Shown: positions 10,001 through 17,461 of the stretch, piece by piece
How the letters are laid out: every line of letters starts with the position of its first letter
Position numbering within the stretch: position 1 is the stretch's first letter
Virus record (IMG/VR): IMGVR_UViG_3300048550_000924
Coordinates: 1 to 40,774 of that record
Length of the DNA: 40,774 nt
From: a virus
Direction: 5' to 3' (one strand)
Notes under the pieces: generated by a model
What the model saw: the letters and a program-made list of their open reading frames with translations, nothing else
Database searches by the model: none
What the model was told of the DNA's origin: nothing
Position numbers and translations under genes: made by a program

Positions 10001-12773
10001 TCTGATACACCTTATAACCTTCTTCGTCGTACCGATACACAGAGAAGGATTGACCTGATGTCTTTGGGTTGTAGTCTTGGCTGACATCTGCTGTTGTGTT
10101 CTGCCACCAAGCAAAAACATAACCGTGGAGGAAACTCTCATCATTGCCCCCAGGGTATCCGTCGTCTCCGTATGGGCTAAATACATCGGATATGGAAGAA
10201 ATAGAAGTACCCCCAAGAGTTGTCCCCGATGGAGATAATCTTGAACCATGAAGTTCAAGTAGAGAGATCTTTCTTGCTGAGTGATATAAGACCTTTGAGT
10301 CATTAGTGACCGCGTTACCTAGAACGGTCTCAACGTCGTCGATCACAACATCGACGCCTACGTTTGACCACTGTCTGTGCGGGTTATTGATCAGAATTGA
10401 AGTCCGAGTCGCAGAGCTTGATAGGGTGCAGAGTCCGTCTTTCGGGTCTATGGCTGAAAGGTCAGATATCGGCTTTACGGCATCCCCTTTTGCGTAAACC
10501 TCTGTCGATAAAGATCCCGAGTACCCCTCAACCCACACACTTTGACCTGTAGGCACAAAATCATTAAACGTGCTATCTAATGCAGTAATGTTATTCTGAG
10601 CAGTCAAAGAACTCGATAAGAGCTGGGTGTGGGGTCTGACAGTAGAGGTTTTTGAGGGTCTTGAATCGACCCATCGAATTAGATCGTTGTCGTCAGCCGT
10701 ACCCGTGATTTGGATTTCATTTCTTATCTTTGAGAATTTACTTTCTTCTGGTGTGAGATCAATCGCGACGCCGTCTTCATCAGGGTGTCCTTCATAGACA
10801 AAAGGCATCGTAGGTGAGATATAGATCACACCCGAAATGAAAGAGAAATAGCTATTGTCTCTGTTTATCTTTGAAGAGTTAGCTGAGTTGTAGTTTGGGT
10901 ACAAGTAGTCTGTCTTGACACTTGCATTGATCTCGGCGTTGGCTGGTCTGTCACTGAACCTAGCTTTTTCGAAACAGACATTAGGCCTAAACAGGCTCAA
11001 ACCTAAAGCAGAGGCATAGGATTCTCGCCCATCTTCGATCCCATCTCCTCCAACCGTACCTTGATCAACTCTGATGTTCTCAGAAAGATCAGAGTAGTCT
11101 AAAAGATTTTGACTGTATAGCTCCTCATCTGAGGGGGGTATGCCGTCGCGTACAAGACGTTCAAAACCCGCTTCTGTTTTGAAGTGTAATAGAGCGAAAG
11201 ACCCGAAGTTGTATTCAGGGTTGTCAGTCAATGCGGTGATGTTCGCATAGGTATCTGGGGCAAGATCCATGAGATTTACGACATGTCGATACCTCGCTAC
11301 TTGGTAGCTGTAGTTATCTTTCCCCCCAAAGGTAACGAAGCCCCCCGCTGTTGAGAATAGTGTTCGGTACTCAGGGTTCTCTTGATCTAGGTTTGGGGTC
11401 TTTTTAACAAAAAACCTATCCCTTTCTTCTGTTTGCGTGACCATCCCGTCTGGAGAGTAGTCTTCTAACACGGGGAGGCGATAAGAGAGGAAATTCCTAT
11501 TATCGACAAGGGTTTTTGTGTTGCTTGATGTGGAGTACTCGTATGGAGAGAAGAGTATGGGGACTCCAAGAGGGTATTGGTTATCCTCTACGTTAAATGC
11601 TAGAGGGTCGGTGAGCAACCTGACCTGACCGATAGTAGGGTCTGCTGTGAGATTGGGGTTCGCTCCTGTTCTATGTGAGCCTAGAACGTAGTTACCTGTG
11701 TGTAACTCATAGAGATCGTGTTGCCCTGATCTGAGGGAGGGGAAGTCAGAGCCTTCAGATGTACTGAAGATACTGCCACCAGGTAAACCGTCACTCTGCC
11801 CCACCCCTTGACCTAAGTTGATCGCACCGACAACACGACTCAAGACTTCGCTATAGTCTGTTGCGGGGGTGTTAATACCTGCAGAGACAGAGTCTGAATT
11901 AGAAGGGAAGCGAATAAGGGCTAAGACACCCCGATCTGCGGGGAACAGAGTCCCAGAGATGACGAGGCCGATATCGTTTGATTTATTGTCAAAGAGATCT
12001 TTACTGAGGTAAGGCTGATAAGCCTGAGAGCTTATTGGAGCTACCGCAGTTGAGGGCTCTCCTTCTTTGACACCAAAAGAAGACCTGCCTCTACCTGAAC
12101 TCATACCTAGAGTATTACTCGTAGTGGCATTGAAGAAGTCGCTCCTTGTCTCACTACCGAAGATTGATTCTTGATAGTAGAAGGGGTAGATCAGACTGTC
12201 TTCTACATAGGAGAAAGAAGATCGAGGCACGGACTGAGAGATCTGAGGGAACAGAACATGAGTAAATTGGGTGTCCCCTAGCCCATAATAGCTCATTTGG
12301 TCATTGTCTCTATAGTTGAGGTTGATTGTATCATAAACCCCGCCTTCATTTACCCATTTGAAGTTTGTGAACGTAGCGTCGTCTTGTGCGTGTCCAAAAC
12401 CAATGTGGGGCATCTCTCGATTTTCTACCCAGACCCTGTTGCGGTGCATCCAAGCTGGGGTGTCTACTATCTTCGTAGCTCCCCAATCAGGCCTCCCGTC
12501 GTGAGTCGCAGATGCACCCGATTGATTTTGAAAGGTGACGGGATCTTGTCCCATAAGGGGGGGTCTGTTCTTTCTTGCCTCTGAAGAGAGACTATCCAAG
12601 TTAGATTGTACGTTCTCCCCAATGAACCCTCCTAAGTTATTGGAAGAGTTTATGTCAGAGGCTCTGACGATAAACTCCGAACTTGAGCTACCTGAAGATA
12701 CCATGCTGATATGATCTGTACCTTGAGAGGAAGCAACCGTGGTGGAATCGGTCTCTACTGTTTTCTTTGGCAT
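7095..12773 (-). CDS. Giant virion protein, 1892 residues, probable tail/fibre component
   Basis: Very large Ser/Asn/Asp/Gly/Tyr-rich protein with no enzyme motif seen. I place the start at the ATG giving MPKKTVETDS because GGGGGAG lies just upstream and the start falls 4 bases after the preceding stop; an in-frame upstream start at 12818 would overlap that gene. The N-terminal ~60 residues are Ser-rich and probably disordered, then comes NLGGFIGENVQSNLDSL, a helical segment that could be an attachment point. The rest reads as many beta domains separated by proline/glycine-rich turns. It lacks the LDSELNL module of its two large neighbours, so it is not an obvious paralogue. Its place in the operon and its size suggest a long fibre, baseplate spike or collar protein. 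Confidence 0.75.
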   Translation of the reverse strand: MPKKTVETDSTTVASSQGTDHISMVSSGSSSSEFIVRASDINSSNNLGGFIGENVQSNLDSLSSEARKNRPPLMGQDPVTFQNQSGASATHDGRPDWGATKIVDTPAWMHRNRVWVENREMPHIGFGHAQDDATFTNFKWVNEGGVYDTINLNYRDNDQMSYYGLGDTQFTHVLFPQISQSVPRSSFSYVEDSLIYPFYYQESIFGSETRSDFFNATTSNTLGMSSGRGRSSFGVKEGEPSTAVAPISSQAYQPYLSKDLFDNKSNDIGLVISGTLFPADRGVLALIRFPSNSDSVSAGINTPATDYSEVLSRVVGAINLGQGVGQSDGLPGGSIFSTSEGSDFPSLRSGQHDLYELHTGNYVLGSHRTGANPNLTADPTIGQVRLLTDPLAFNVEDNQYPLGVPILFSPYEYSTSSNTKTLVDNRNFLSYRLPVLEDYSPDGMVTQTEERDRFFVKKTPNLDQENPEYRTLFSTAGGFVTFGGKDNYSYQVARYRHVVNLMDLAPDTYANITALTDNPEYNFGSFALLHFKTEAGFERLVRDGIPPSDEELYSQNLLDYSDLSENIRVDQGTVGGDGIEDGRESYASALGLSLFRPNVCFEKARFSDRPANAEINASVKTDYLYPNYNSANSSKINRDNSYFSFISGVIYISPTMPFVYEGHPDEDGVAIDLTPEESKFSKIRNEIQITGTADDNDLIRWVDSRPSKTSTVRPHTQLLSSSLTAQNNITALDSTFNDFVPTGQSVWVEGYSGSLSTEVYAKGDAVKPISDLSAIDPKDGLCTLSSSATRTSILINNPHRQWSNVGVDVVIDDVETVLGNAVTNDSKVLYHSARKISLLELHGSRLSPSGTTLGGTSISSISDVFSPYGDDGYPGGNDESFLHGYVFAWWQNTTADVSQDYNPKTSGQSFSVYRYDEEGYKVYQNLELLPIGGVIANGYALELCSGWKRVDENGNDVNTSSTFKYPQDRPVYRPTESNFERTSLRSHADAKFLMVKDVEYYIECYPSVPFTSGLGPDPSTYDETTVNQTIFTLGGSGYSDLQLIIEGEENPAQDVWAGYLGTNGLYSNLGAVNDSQCQWLGVNLDPTQAPYNVSPQADLGNTSHVRGVIYIRSSSSFSYDAAKPHPHPQPSVDYNGHINYGVSFLEVAPTGNRELPEYGNFTQDVRGYITVSGLGNEPFYTEDQIHATAPEYNSRIPLKSLFTLRKDTQERFLDESYRMESSLYHLLLTPDDPLSTTRYSNTSASNSYDPSYLFGANNFLIENLQGPGIPHAGSGINKGYICVPVRDESTISPELFTQLRDSDPADDLFRRTAGHGGAGYLRNSWHVRRSSMSSDLAESDWREAQVIGFPDMTRNLLSGSKYGTPPRGILVYPHLDFDGNSPFTLEEQTVGSNNLISSNEGYFLPNAGKGSSDTREGTDWLDDDGGNGGVSLNPKLRHAQPNYNKAALLSDFADPNEYPDVGYLRAFDVNFGKNPSLTPQHPYWNQDWNETTSTGTMYRGGGGAQNYGLIEKKQWVRVMQDSRGELEFAPVKLRLVGVDWNMISFMDTGYPLQKRDGMVHEVDGGYYLVKKRVMRVFVKVPGLTSWLDVGVFDNQVGESYRQWRGDKTDSNVGFADPNGATSLKDSTELDGAGCCISYSEKFLPEEGLVCLDLDLNLGMIPSFNSWGADENSAIGYDSNLVSDEYLGFVKNLRVDNCPSDRVYLHRQNNKSARDVGINGAKNFESPILVKVILSHPEHPKYEVHPDDNTKLVNSTDIDDLTLEIADIANATPNNVSIVDIRPSPNTSYLGHSCPPDDRSPLWSRRGLMGIEVLRQDGSNYDRDHVMGRPDYTSIDLYGNPTLYYGRTENGLVYETYEMSTSALTNKRTYTHGSNVSPSELSSDYKKPVKGEG

Positions 12774-12777
12774 TTGA

Positions 12778-15700
12778 TTACTCCCCCAAGAGAATGAGAT
12801 TGTCAGTGCGGTAAACACAAGCTACAACAAGATTAGTGTTAAGGTCAGACCTCATGTCTACAGAGACACTCTGCCCCCAGCTAGAAGTTTTTATGAATAA
12901 GACCAAGACCACCTCTCCTTTTCTGAAGAGGGTGTGAGAGTCAGAGGTTACTTTCATCAGACAAGGGGCGACGTTCTTGTAGTGCCTGCTGATGTTAGAA
13001 AGGTTCTTAGCAAAGCTCGCAGGGAAGTATGTGTCTTCAATCACTGTCCTGTATAAAGCACGATTGTAGTTGTCTTTCACAGGAGGGGTTAAGGTACTCC
13101 CTAGCTGAATATTGGTGTTAGAAGATATTGGCACCAATGCAGGTAGGTCTACGCTTCCCGTGTTAATAGTAAGGTCGTCTAAGAAGACCTCGTTGCTGTT
13201 TAAGACAAGGTACTCATTGTATCCTTGACTCTCCGCCAGAGGTGCGGAAGCCAACTGCTCAAGAGGTTCTTCAAAAGGATAAGAGAAGTCGGATCTTGAG
13301 AGAGAGGTAATGTTGTCTCCGATAGCCAAAGGCTGGAGTTCCAACTCAACAGGTACAACACCACCGCTACTTGTGCTTATATTGGCTTGTGCGAGAGGGA
13401 AATCCGACCCGCACGTCTGAGGTGCAATTCTATTGTAAAAGACGAACACACTACTATTTGAGGTGTCCGTAGCGTGGTACGGAAGGACAGGGTGGTATTG
13501 GACTTCAACTGCCCTCTGGCCACTAACCCATCCTCCAACCCAGCTCAAAATAGGTTCTGAGTGTGAGAACTTAGAGTTTGCAGAATCTAAATTTAGGACA
13601 GTAGGGCTTGCGGGGTTTGAAATATCCGTCATTACGATAGTAGAGGTATCGCCATACACCCTGTGAGGTAGCCGTGTAAATGAGCTGTTGCTGGACACAA
13701 AATTATCAGTTCTCAGCCCATAGACATACTCTAGGGTGACTTCTTTTTTGCCTTTTCTGAAGTTCACAATCGGGGATGTCACCCCATTCCCGACACTCGG
13801 ATAGAGGTTCTGGGGGTTCTCAGGATCATTTAAGGGGATGACAGACCCTGTAGAGTATGAGCCTTTATGCGTGTCAGGTATTTCACTGACCAATCCTGTT
13901 AGCCCTAAATCTCCAGATGGTGTTTCTAATATTAACTCCACCAAGACAGTGTTGACACTACCACTCACCGCGAAGTCCTTACTAACAAGGGGTCTGTCAG
14001 CACCAGCAAGAGTGCCTCCATTTGATATGAGACTGTTCTCTGCAAAGGTCAAAGTGATCGTGTCAGTACCAAGCCCCAAGATGCTAGTAAATACAACGTC
14101 TTGAGCTATTGTGTTCACATAGTGTCCGTCATTGTGCCAACAGAGCCCGATATCTGTTACCTTCGTACCTGCAGGTAGGTTAATGCCGTTAACAGGGGTG
14201 TGGAGGATATCTAGAGGTTGCCAATTGATGTCTCCCTTAGAGTCGAGTTGAGATATATCAACCTCAACCACATCTCCCTCATGCCATCCCGTTTGAACAG
14301 GGTGGGAATTTGTGTAAGAAACACCTTGCGGGTTGCCTCCTGCACTAGGCAAGATCACGATGAAGACCCTCTCTACAACAGGGGCATTTGAGAACCTTCT
14401 GGAAAAGTGATTGAAGTCTCTCTTATGGTTGCCTATGTTCAAGGTGTTAGCGGAGCTTCCAAAAACATCACACATAAGAGGTGTGTGTGATATCCCCGCC
14501 GTCCCATTACCCGTATCCGCTAGATTGTGAGCTGAGGCAATCCAAGTCTTATTTGTTCCGTCTAAAAGAGAGTGGTATTGGCGTCTCAGTTCCGAAGACA
14601 AATCTAATCCTTGAGGAAACACCTTTCTCCTCAGATCCAAGACATCTTCTTCGGAGATCTCATCAGCGAACAAACCATCAGGGCGGTCTGAATCTGTAGC
14701 GGGGACATTATCTATGTAGATGTTCCCAGAGAGCGAACTTCCATCATGGTCATGTAGAACTCCCGTATTGTATCTATCGAGCGGTTGAAACCCCTCTGTG
14801 CCACTAACGGGCTTGTTTCTTCGATAGACAAAAGCAACAGGGATCGCATAGATATAGCCGTCCACCGTACCTAGATTCTCTGAATCAGATTCTGAACCCG
14901 ACCCCGAATACCAAAGCCCCGTATCTTCGATGTGTTTGGAAAAAGAGAAGTTGTTAAGGGGGGCTTGGTTAGACCCCTGAGCTCGAAGGTTAAAATGTTC
15001 AAATCCAAAGATGTTTTGGGAAACAGCATAGTTAAAGATTTGGTGTACCCTCAGTCGGTATTGAACCTGAACTCTTCTGCTCGAAGACACATTTAGGGTA
15101 GGGTCTTGGATATTGTCGTCTAGATATAGGCTGCTGTGACTATCCAGATTGCCTGCGTAATAGACCTTGTTGGCGTTCGGCTTACCTTCTCCATCTGACC
15201 CGCCTGCGGGGACACCTACTACAGTTACCCCTGTGCTATTAGGCGTAATGTTAAAAGTGGGAGAGTTGCCCTGACTTCCGCCTGTTAAACTAAGGAAGAG
15301 ATATTGCGTGCCTCTCGTCTCAGAAGTCACCTTGACATTACCCACTGTCAGCCCTAGTCCCTGCCCTCCATGATTGTTGATTGCATCAGAGAGGTTTCGA
15401 GCTGTCTCTGGGCTAGAGTTGCTTACTTGAAAATCCACACCCGCTGTTAAGGTAACAGTGGTGACACTGTCTGCAAAGGAGAGGGTGTCATTGTCAAGAG
15501 GGCTTGCTATTCGTAGCCTCGCCCGTGCACCCATAGAAGGAGTGACCTCTTTTCTCCATACTTCAAGGAACACGAAGTCTACAAGACTACCTGTCTCTAG
15601 AGGCTCTGAAAGAGTAACACGGTTCATGCTTGGATCTGTGGAGTTGGTTCCCTTAACGTCAACCAGCATACCATTTACGGATGCCTTGAACCTCTCAATG

Positions 15701-15963
15701 TTCAGAGTATTAGCGAGGAAAGAAGGGTTAGAAACCTTGTTTGGACTATCTCCTGTGAAGGGTGTTTCAAATACAATCTTGCCTGCATCCCTTGTTGCCT
15801 GAGAAGAGAGAACTCCTGATGGTGTAGTGAGCTTCTTATTCAACAAGTCTTGTGCTAAGTTGAGTTCACTGTCGAGCAGTGGCCTGTTGAATTGGTGTAC
15901 TACAGAGTCCCAAGCATAGTTCTTAGGGTCTAGGTCTCTGCTGGTAGAGGAAAGAAATTTCAT
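12778..15963 (-). CDS. Large tail fibre/baseplate-associated protein with DUF4815-like N-terminus
   Basis: A 1061-residue protein. Residues ~15-40 hold YAWDSVVHQFNRPLLDSELN, the same N-terminal module as in the 1089-6272 product, and both also share DFVFLEVW, IYAIPVAFVYRRN and ADEISEEDVLDLR blocks. The two therefore descend from one ancestor over their first ~450 residues and diverge afterwards. The ATG at 15963 is preferred over an in-frame TTG two codons upstream because AAGAAGG precedes it at good distance. LHDHDGSSL may be a small metal or turn site. It is likely a baseplate-attached fibre or collar protein; the divergent C-terminal part would set target specificity (inference). Confidence 0.8.
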   Translation of the reverse strand: MKFLSSTSRDLDPKNYAWDSVVHQFNRPLLDSELNLAQDLLNKKLTTPSGVLSSQATRDAGKIVFETPFTGDSPNKVSNPSFLANTLNIERFKASVNGMLVDVKGTNSTDPSMNRVTLSEPLETGSLVDFVFLEVWRKEVTPSMGARARLRIASPLDNDTLSFADSVTTVTLTAGVDFQVSNSSPETARNLSDAINNHGGQGLGLTVGNVKVTSETRGTQYLFLSLTGGSQGNSPTFNITPNSTGVTVVGVPAGGSDGEGKPNANKVYYAGNLDSHSSLYLDDNIQDPTLNVSSSRRVQVQYRLRVHQIFNYAVSQNIFGFEHFNLRAQGSNQAPLNNFSFSKHIEDTGLWYSGSGSESDSENLGTVDGYIYAIPVAFVYRRNKPVSGTEGFQPLDRYNTGVLHDHDGSSLSGNIYIDNVPATDSDRPDGLFADEISEEDVLDLRRKVFPQGLDLSSELRRQYHSLLDGTNKTWIASAHNLADTGNGTAGISHTPLMCDVFGSSANTLNIGNHKRDFNHFSRRFSNAPVVERVFIVILPSAGGNPQGVSYTNSHPVQTGWHEGDVVEVDISQLDSKGDINWQPLDILHTPVNGINLPAGTKVTDIGLCWHNDGHYVNTIAQDVVFTSILGLGTDTITLTFAENSLISNGGTLAGADRPLVSKDFAVSGSVNTVLVELILETPSGDLGLTGLVSEIPDTHKGSYSTGSVIPLNDPENPQNLYPSVGNGVTSPIVNFRKGKKEVTLEYVYGLRTDNFVSSNSSFTRLPHRVYGDTSTIVMTDISNPASPTVLNLDSANSKFSHSEPILSWVGGWVSGQRAVEVQYHPVLPYHATDTSNSSVFVFYNRIAPQTCGSDFPLAQANISTSSGGVVPVELELQPLAIGDNITSLSRSDFSYPFEEPLEQLASAPLAESQGYNEYLVLNSNEVFLDDLTINTGSVDLPALVPISSNTNIQLGSTLTPPVKDNYNRALYRTVIEDTYFPASFAKNLSNISRHYKNVAPCLMKVTSDSHTLFRKGEVVLVLFIKTSSWGQSVSVDMRSDLNTNLVVACVYRTDNLILLGE

Positions 15964-15975
15964 AATCAACCCTTC

Positions 15976-16626
15976 TTAGAAAGTAAGTCGCCATGTGATC
16001 GCGAGTATCGCCCCATTAGGCTTGTTGATTACAGGAAAGGTGAGGTAATTCACTAAAGTGTCGTAAGCGTTGATATTCTCGGTGATGTCCCTATCTTGAG
16101 GGAAATTATTTGGGTTGCTTACAAACCCCGTAGGTGTCTCATTCAAAGAGGAGACAAGACCCATCTCCGTCAACGCACCTACAGCCTCTGCGGATTCAAA
16201 AGTGGTGGTGAAGTCTACAATGTTTGTAGGTATTGGGTTACCGTTACCGTCTTCACTCAAAGAGCCGTCTGCTTTTCGATAGAGTACACTAGAGAAAGTC
16301 TTTTTATACAGAGGGGAATTCAACCCCCTTTGTTGGTAGTCGGGGATATCAGGGCTCTGTTGAGACCCAGATGCACCCGTACCCACGGATAACATATTAA
16401 CAAAGCGGGCGTTACCCGCTCCTGCATTATTTGAAAAGAGGATCGCGGCAAGAACCCCACCGTCTAGGGTGTAGATGTTCGATTTATCTATGACAATCTC
16501 TTCATCCCCAGAGGGGGACGTGAGGGTTGCAAAGACATCGCCTCTCACTTGAATTTGTGCTTCTTTGAAGCCAAATCCTAAGTTAAATGCAGAAGTACGA
16601 GGGGGTGTTATTCTAGATTTGATCAT
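15976..16626 (-). CDS. Phage tail fibre-family protein (small)
   Basis: A 216-residue protein. Its plan matches a family of small phage tail proteins: an N-terminal beta segment with GDVFATLTSPSGDEE, then NMLSVGTGASG, a VDFTTTFESAEAVGALTEMG block, and the C-terminal motif LTFPVINKPNGA followed by ITWRLTF. The gene just upstream (16706-17413) has the same plan, so the two look like an old tandem duplication. The ATG at 16626 follows GGAGG by 5 bases; an in-frame GTG four codons upstream overlaps that ribosome site and is less likely. The product probably forms part of a tail fibre or baseplate decoration. Confidence 0.7.
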   Translation of the reverse strand: MIKSRITPPRTSAFNLGFGFKEAQIQVRGDVFATLTSPSGDEEIVIDKSNIYTLDGGVLAAILFSNNAGAGNARFVNMLSVGTGASGSQQSPDIPDYQQRGLNSPLYKKTFSSVLYRKADGSLSEDGNGNPIPTNIVDFTTTFESAEAVGALTEMGLVSSLNETPTGFVSNPNNFPQDRDITENINAYDTLVNYLTFPVINKPNGAILAITWRLTF

Positions 16627-16705
16627 GTTTTCCTCCACAAGTTCTGGGGTATGACATGGAGGTGATAAAATAACTAAAAAGATCCCCTCCTACTTCAACC
16701 CATTA

Positions 16706-17413
16706 TTAAGCGTTAAGTGTGATGGTGTAGCTAATCTCAAGCGTACCATCGTCGGTCTTAGTAATGGTGTTAGAAAGCACTTTTCTCGCGAAAAGCCTCA
16801 TGTTGGAGGTCGAGGTAGGAGTAGTGGTGTTTACAAACCCCTCTGCGTCCACGTTGTCTCCCGCAGTCCAAAGCCCGATCTCCGCTATTCCGTTTGTGAT
16901 GTTACCTTCCGTAGTGGCGAACGTAGAGGTAAAACGGATCTTGTTATATGCAGGAAAAGACACCGAATCTACAATCCTTGCGAAGTAAGGGGCTGTGCTA
17001 GTGAGACTGAAAGAATCGTCCACCATGTTTACCTGCGTGCTCGGACTCCCAACGTCAGTGTTCTGGTCTCCGATAAGGTGGGCGTTACCCGCAGAGTCTG
17101 TTCCGACATTGTCACCCACAGCGATATAGCCGATGTTGTTAATCGTGTGTGCGGCTGAAGTGTTAGTGCTCGCTCCAGCAGGTCCGATGTAATTACCACC
17201 ATTAGGGAATGCGGTATCATCGTCCATGTTTGATCCTTCAGGTCTGTTAGCTACGGCAGTCGCACCGCCGTTTGAGCCTAGACGAGGAAGAATTGAGTCC
17301 ATGAGGATGTTATTCGACATTTGAACAACAGTGTTAGGGCCTTCTTCGTGCTGTAGGACATTGCCTTGGGCGTCCTTGAGGGTGACTTCTACATATCCTT
17401 GAATGTTAAACAT
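16706..17413 (-). CDS. Phage tail fibre-family protein (small)
   Basis: A 235-residue protein beginning MFNIQGYVEVTLKDAQGNVL, followed by NTVVQMSNNILMDSIL, then IGYIAVGDN, RFTSTFATTEGNITNGIAEI and a C-terminal strand NTITKTDDGTLEISYTITL. The order of blocks (opening strand, NxxxxxxxNxL helix, VG motif, F.TTF.tae..ngi.E.GL, terminal KTDDGT-type strand) matches the neighbour at 15976-16626. This layout is common in phage genes annotated as tail fibre or structural proteins. The start is preceded by AAAGGAG with 6 bases of spacing. It sits between the 1905-residue baseplate-associated protein and its probable paralogue. Confidence 0.7.
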   Translation of the reverse strand: MFNIQGYVEVTLKDAQGNVLQHEEGPNTVVQMSNNILMDSILPRLGSNGGATAVANRPEGSNMDDDTAFPNGGNYIGPAGASTNTSAAHTINNIGYIAVGDNVGTDSAGNAHLIGDQNTDVGSPSTQVNMVDDSFSLTSTAPYFARIVDSVSFPAYNKIRFTSTFATTEGNITNGIAEIGLWTAGDNVDAEGFVNTTTPTSTSNMRLFARKVLSNTITKTDDGTLEISYTITLNA

Positions 17414-17461
17414 CAGTTTCTCCTTTGATTGGTCTGAGGATAAGGGTGTATAAAAAGAGTA

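Noticed and set aside
12774-12818. N-terminal extension of the 1892-residue gene
   Set aside because: Overlaps the upstream stop. The ATG at 12773 has GGGGGAG just upstream.
15458-15802. 114-codon plus-strand frame
   Set aside because: Antisense to the conserved N-terminal module of the 1061-residue protein. Shadow frame.
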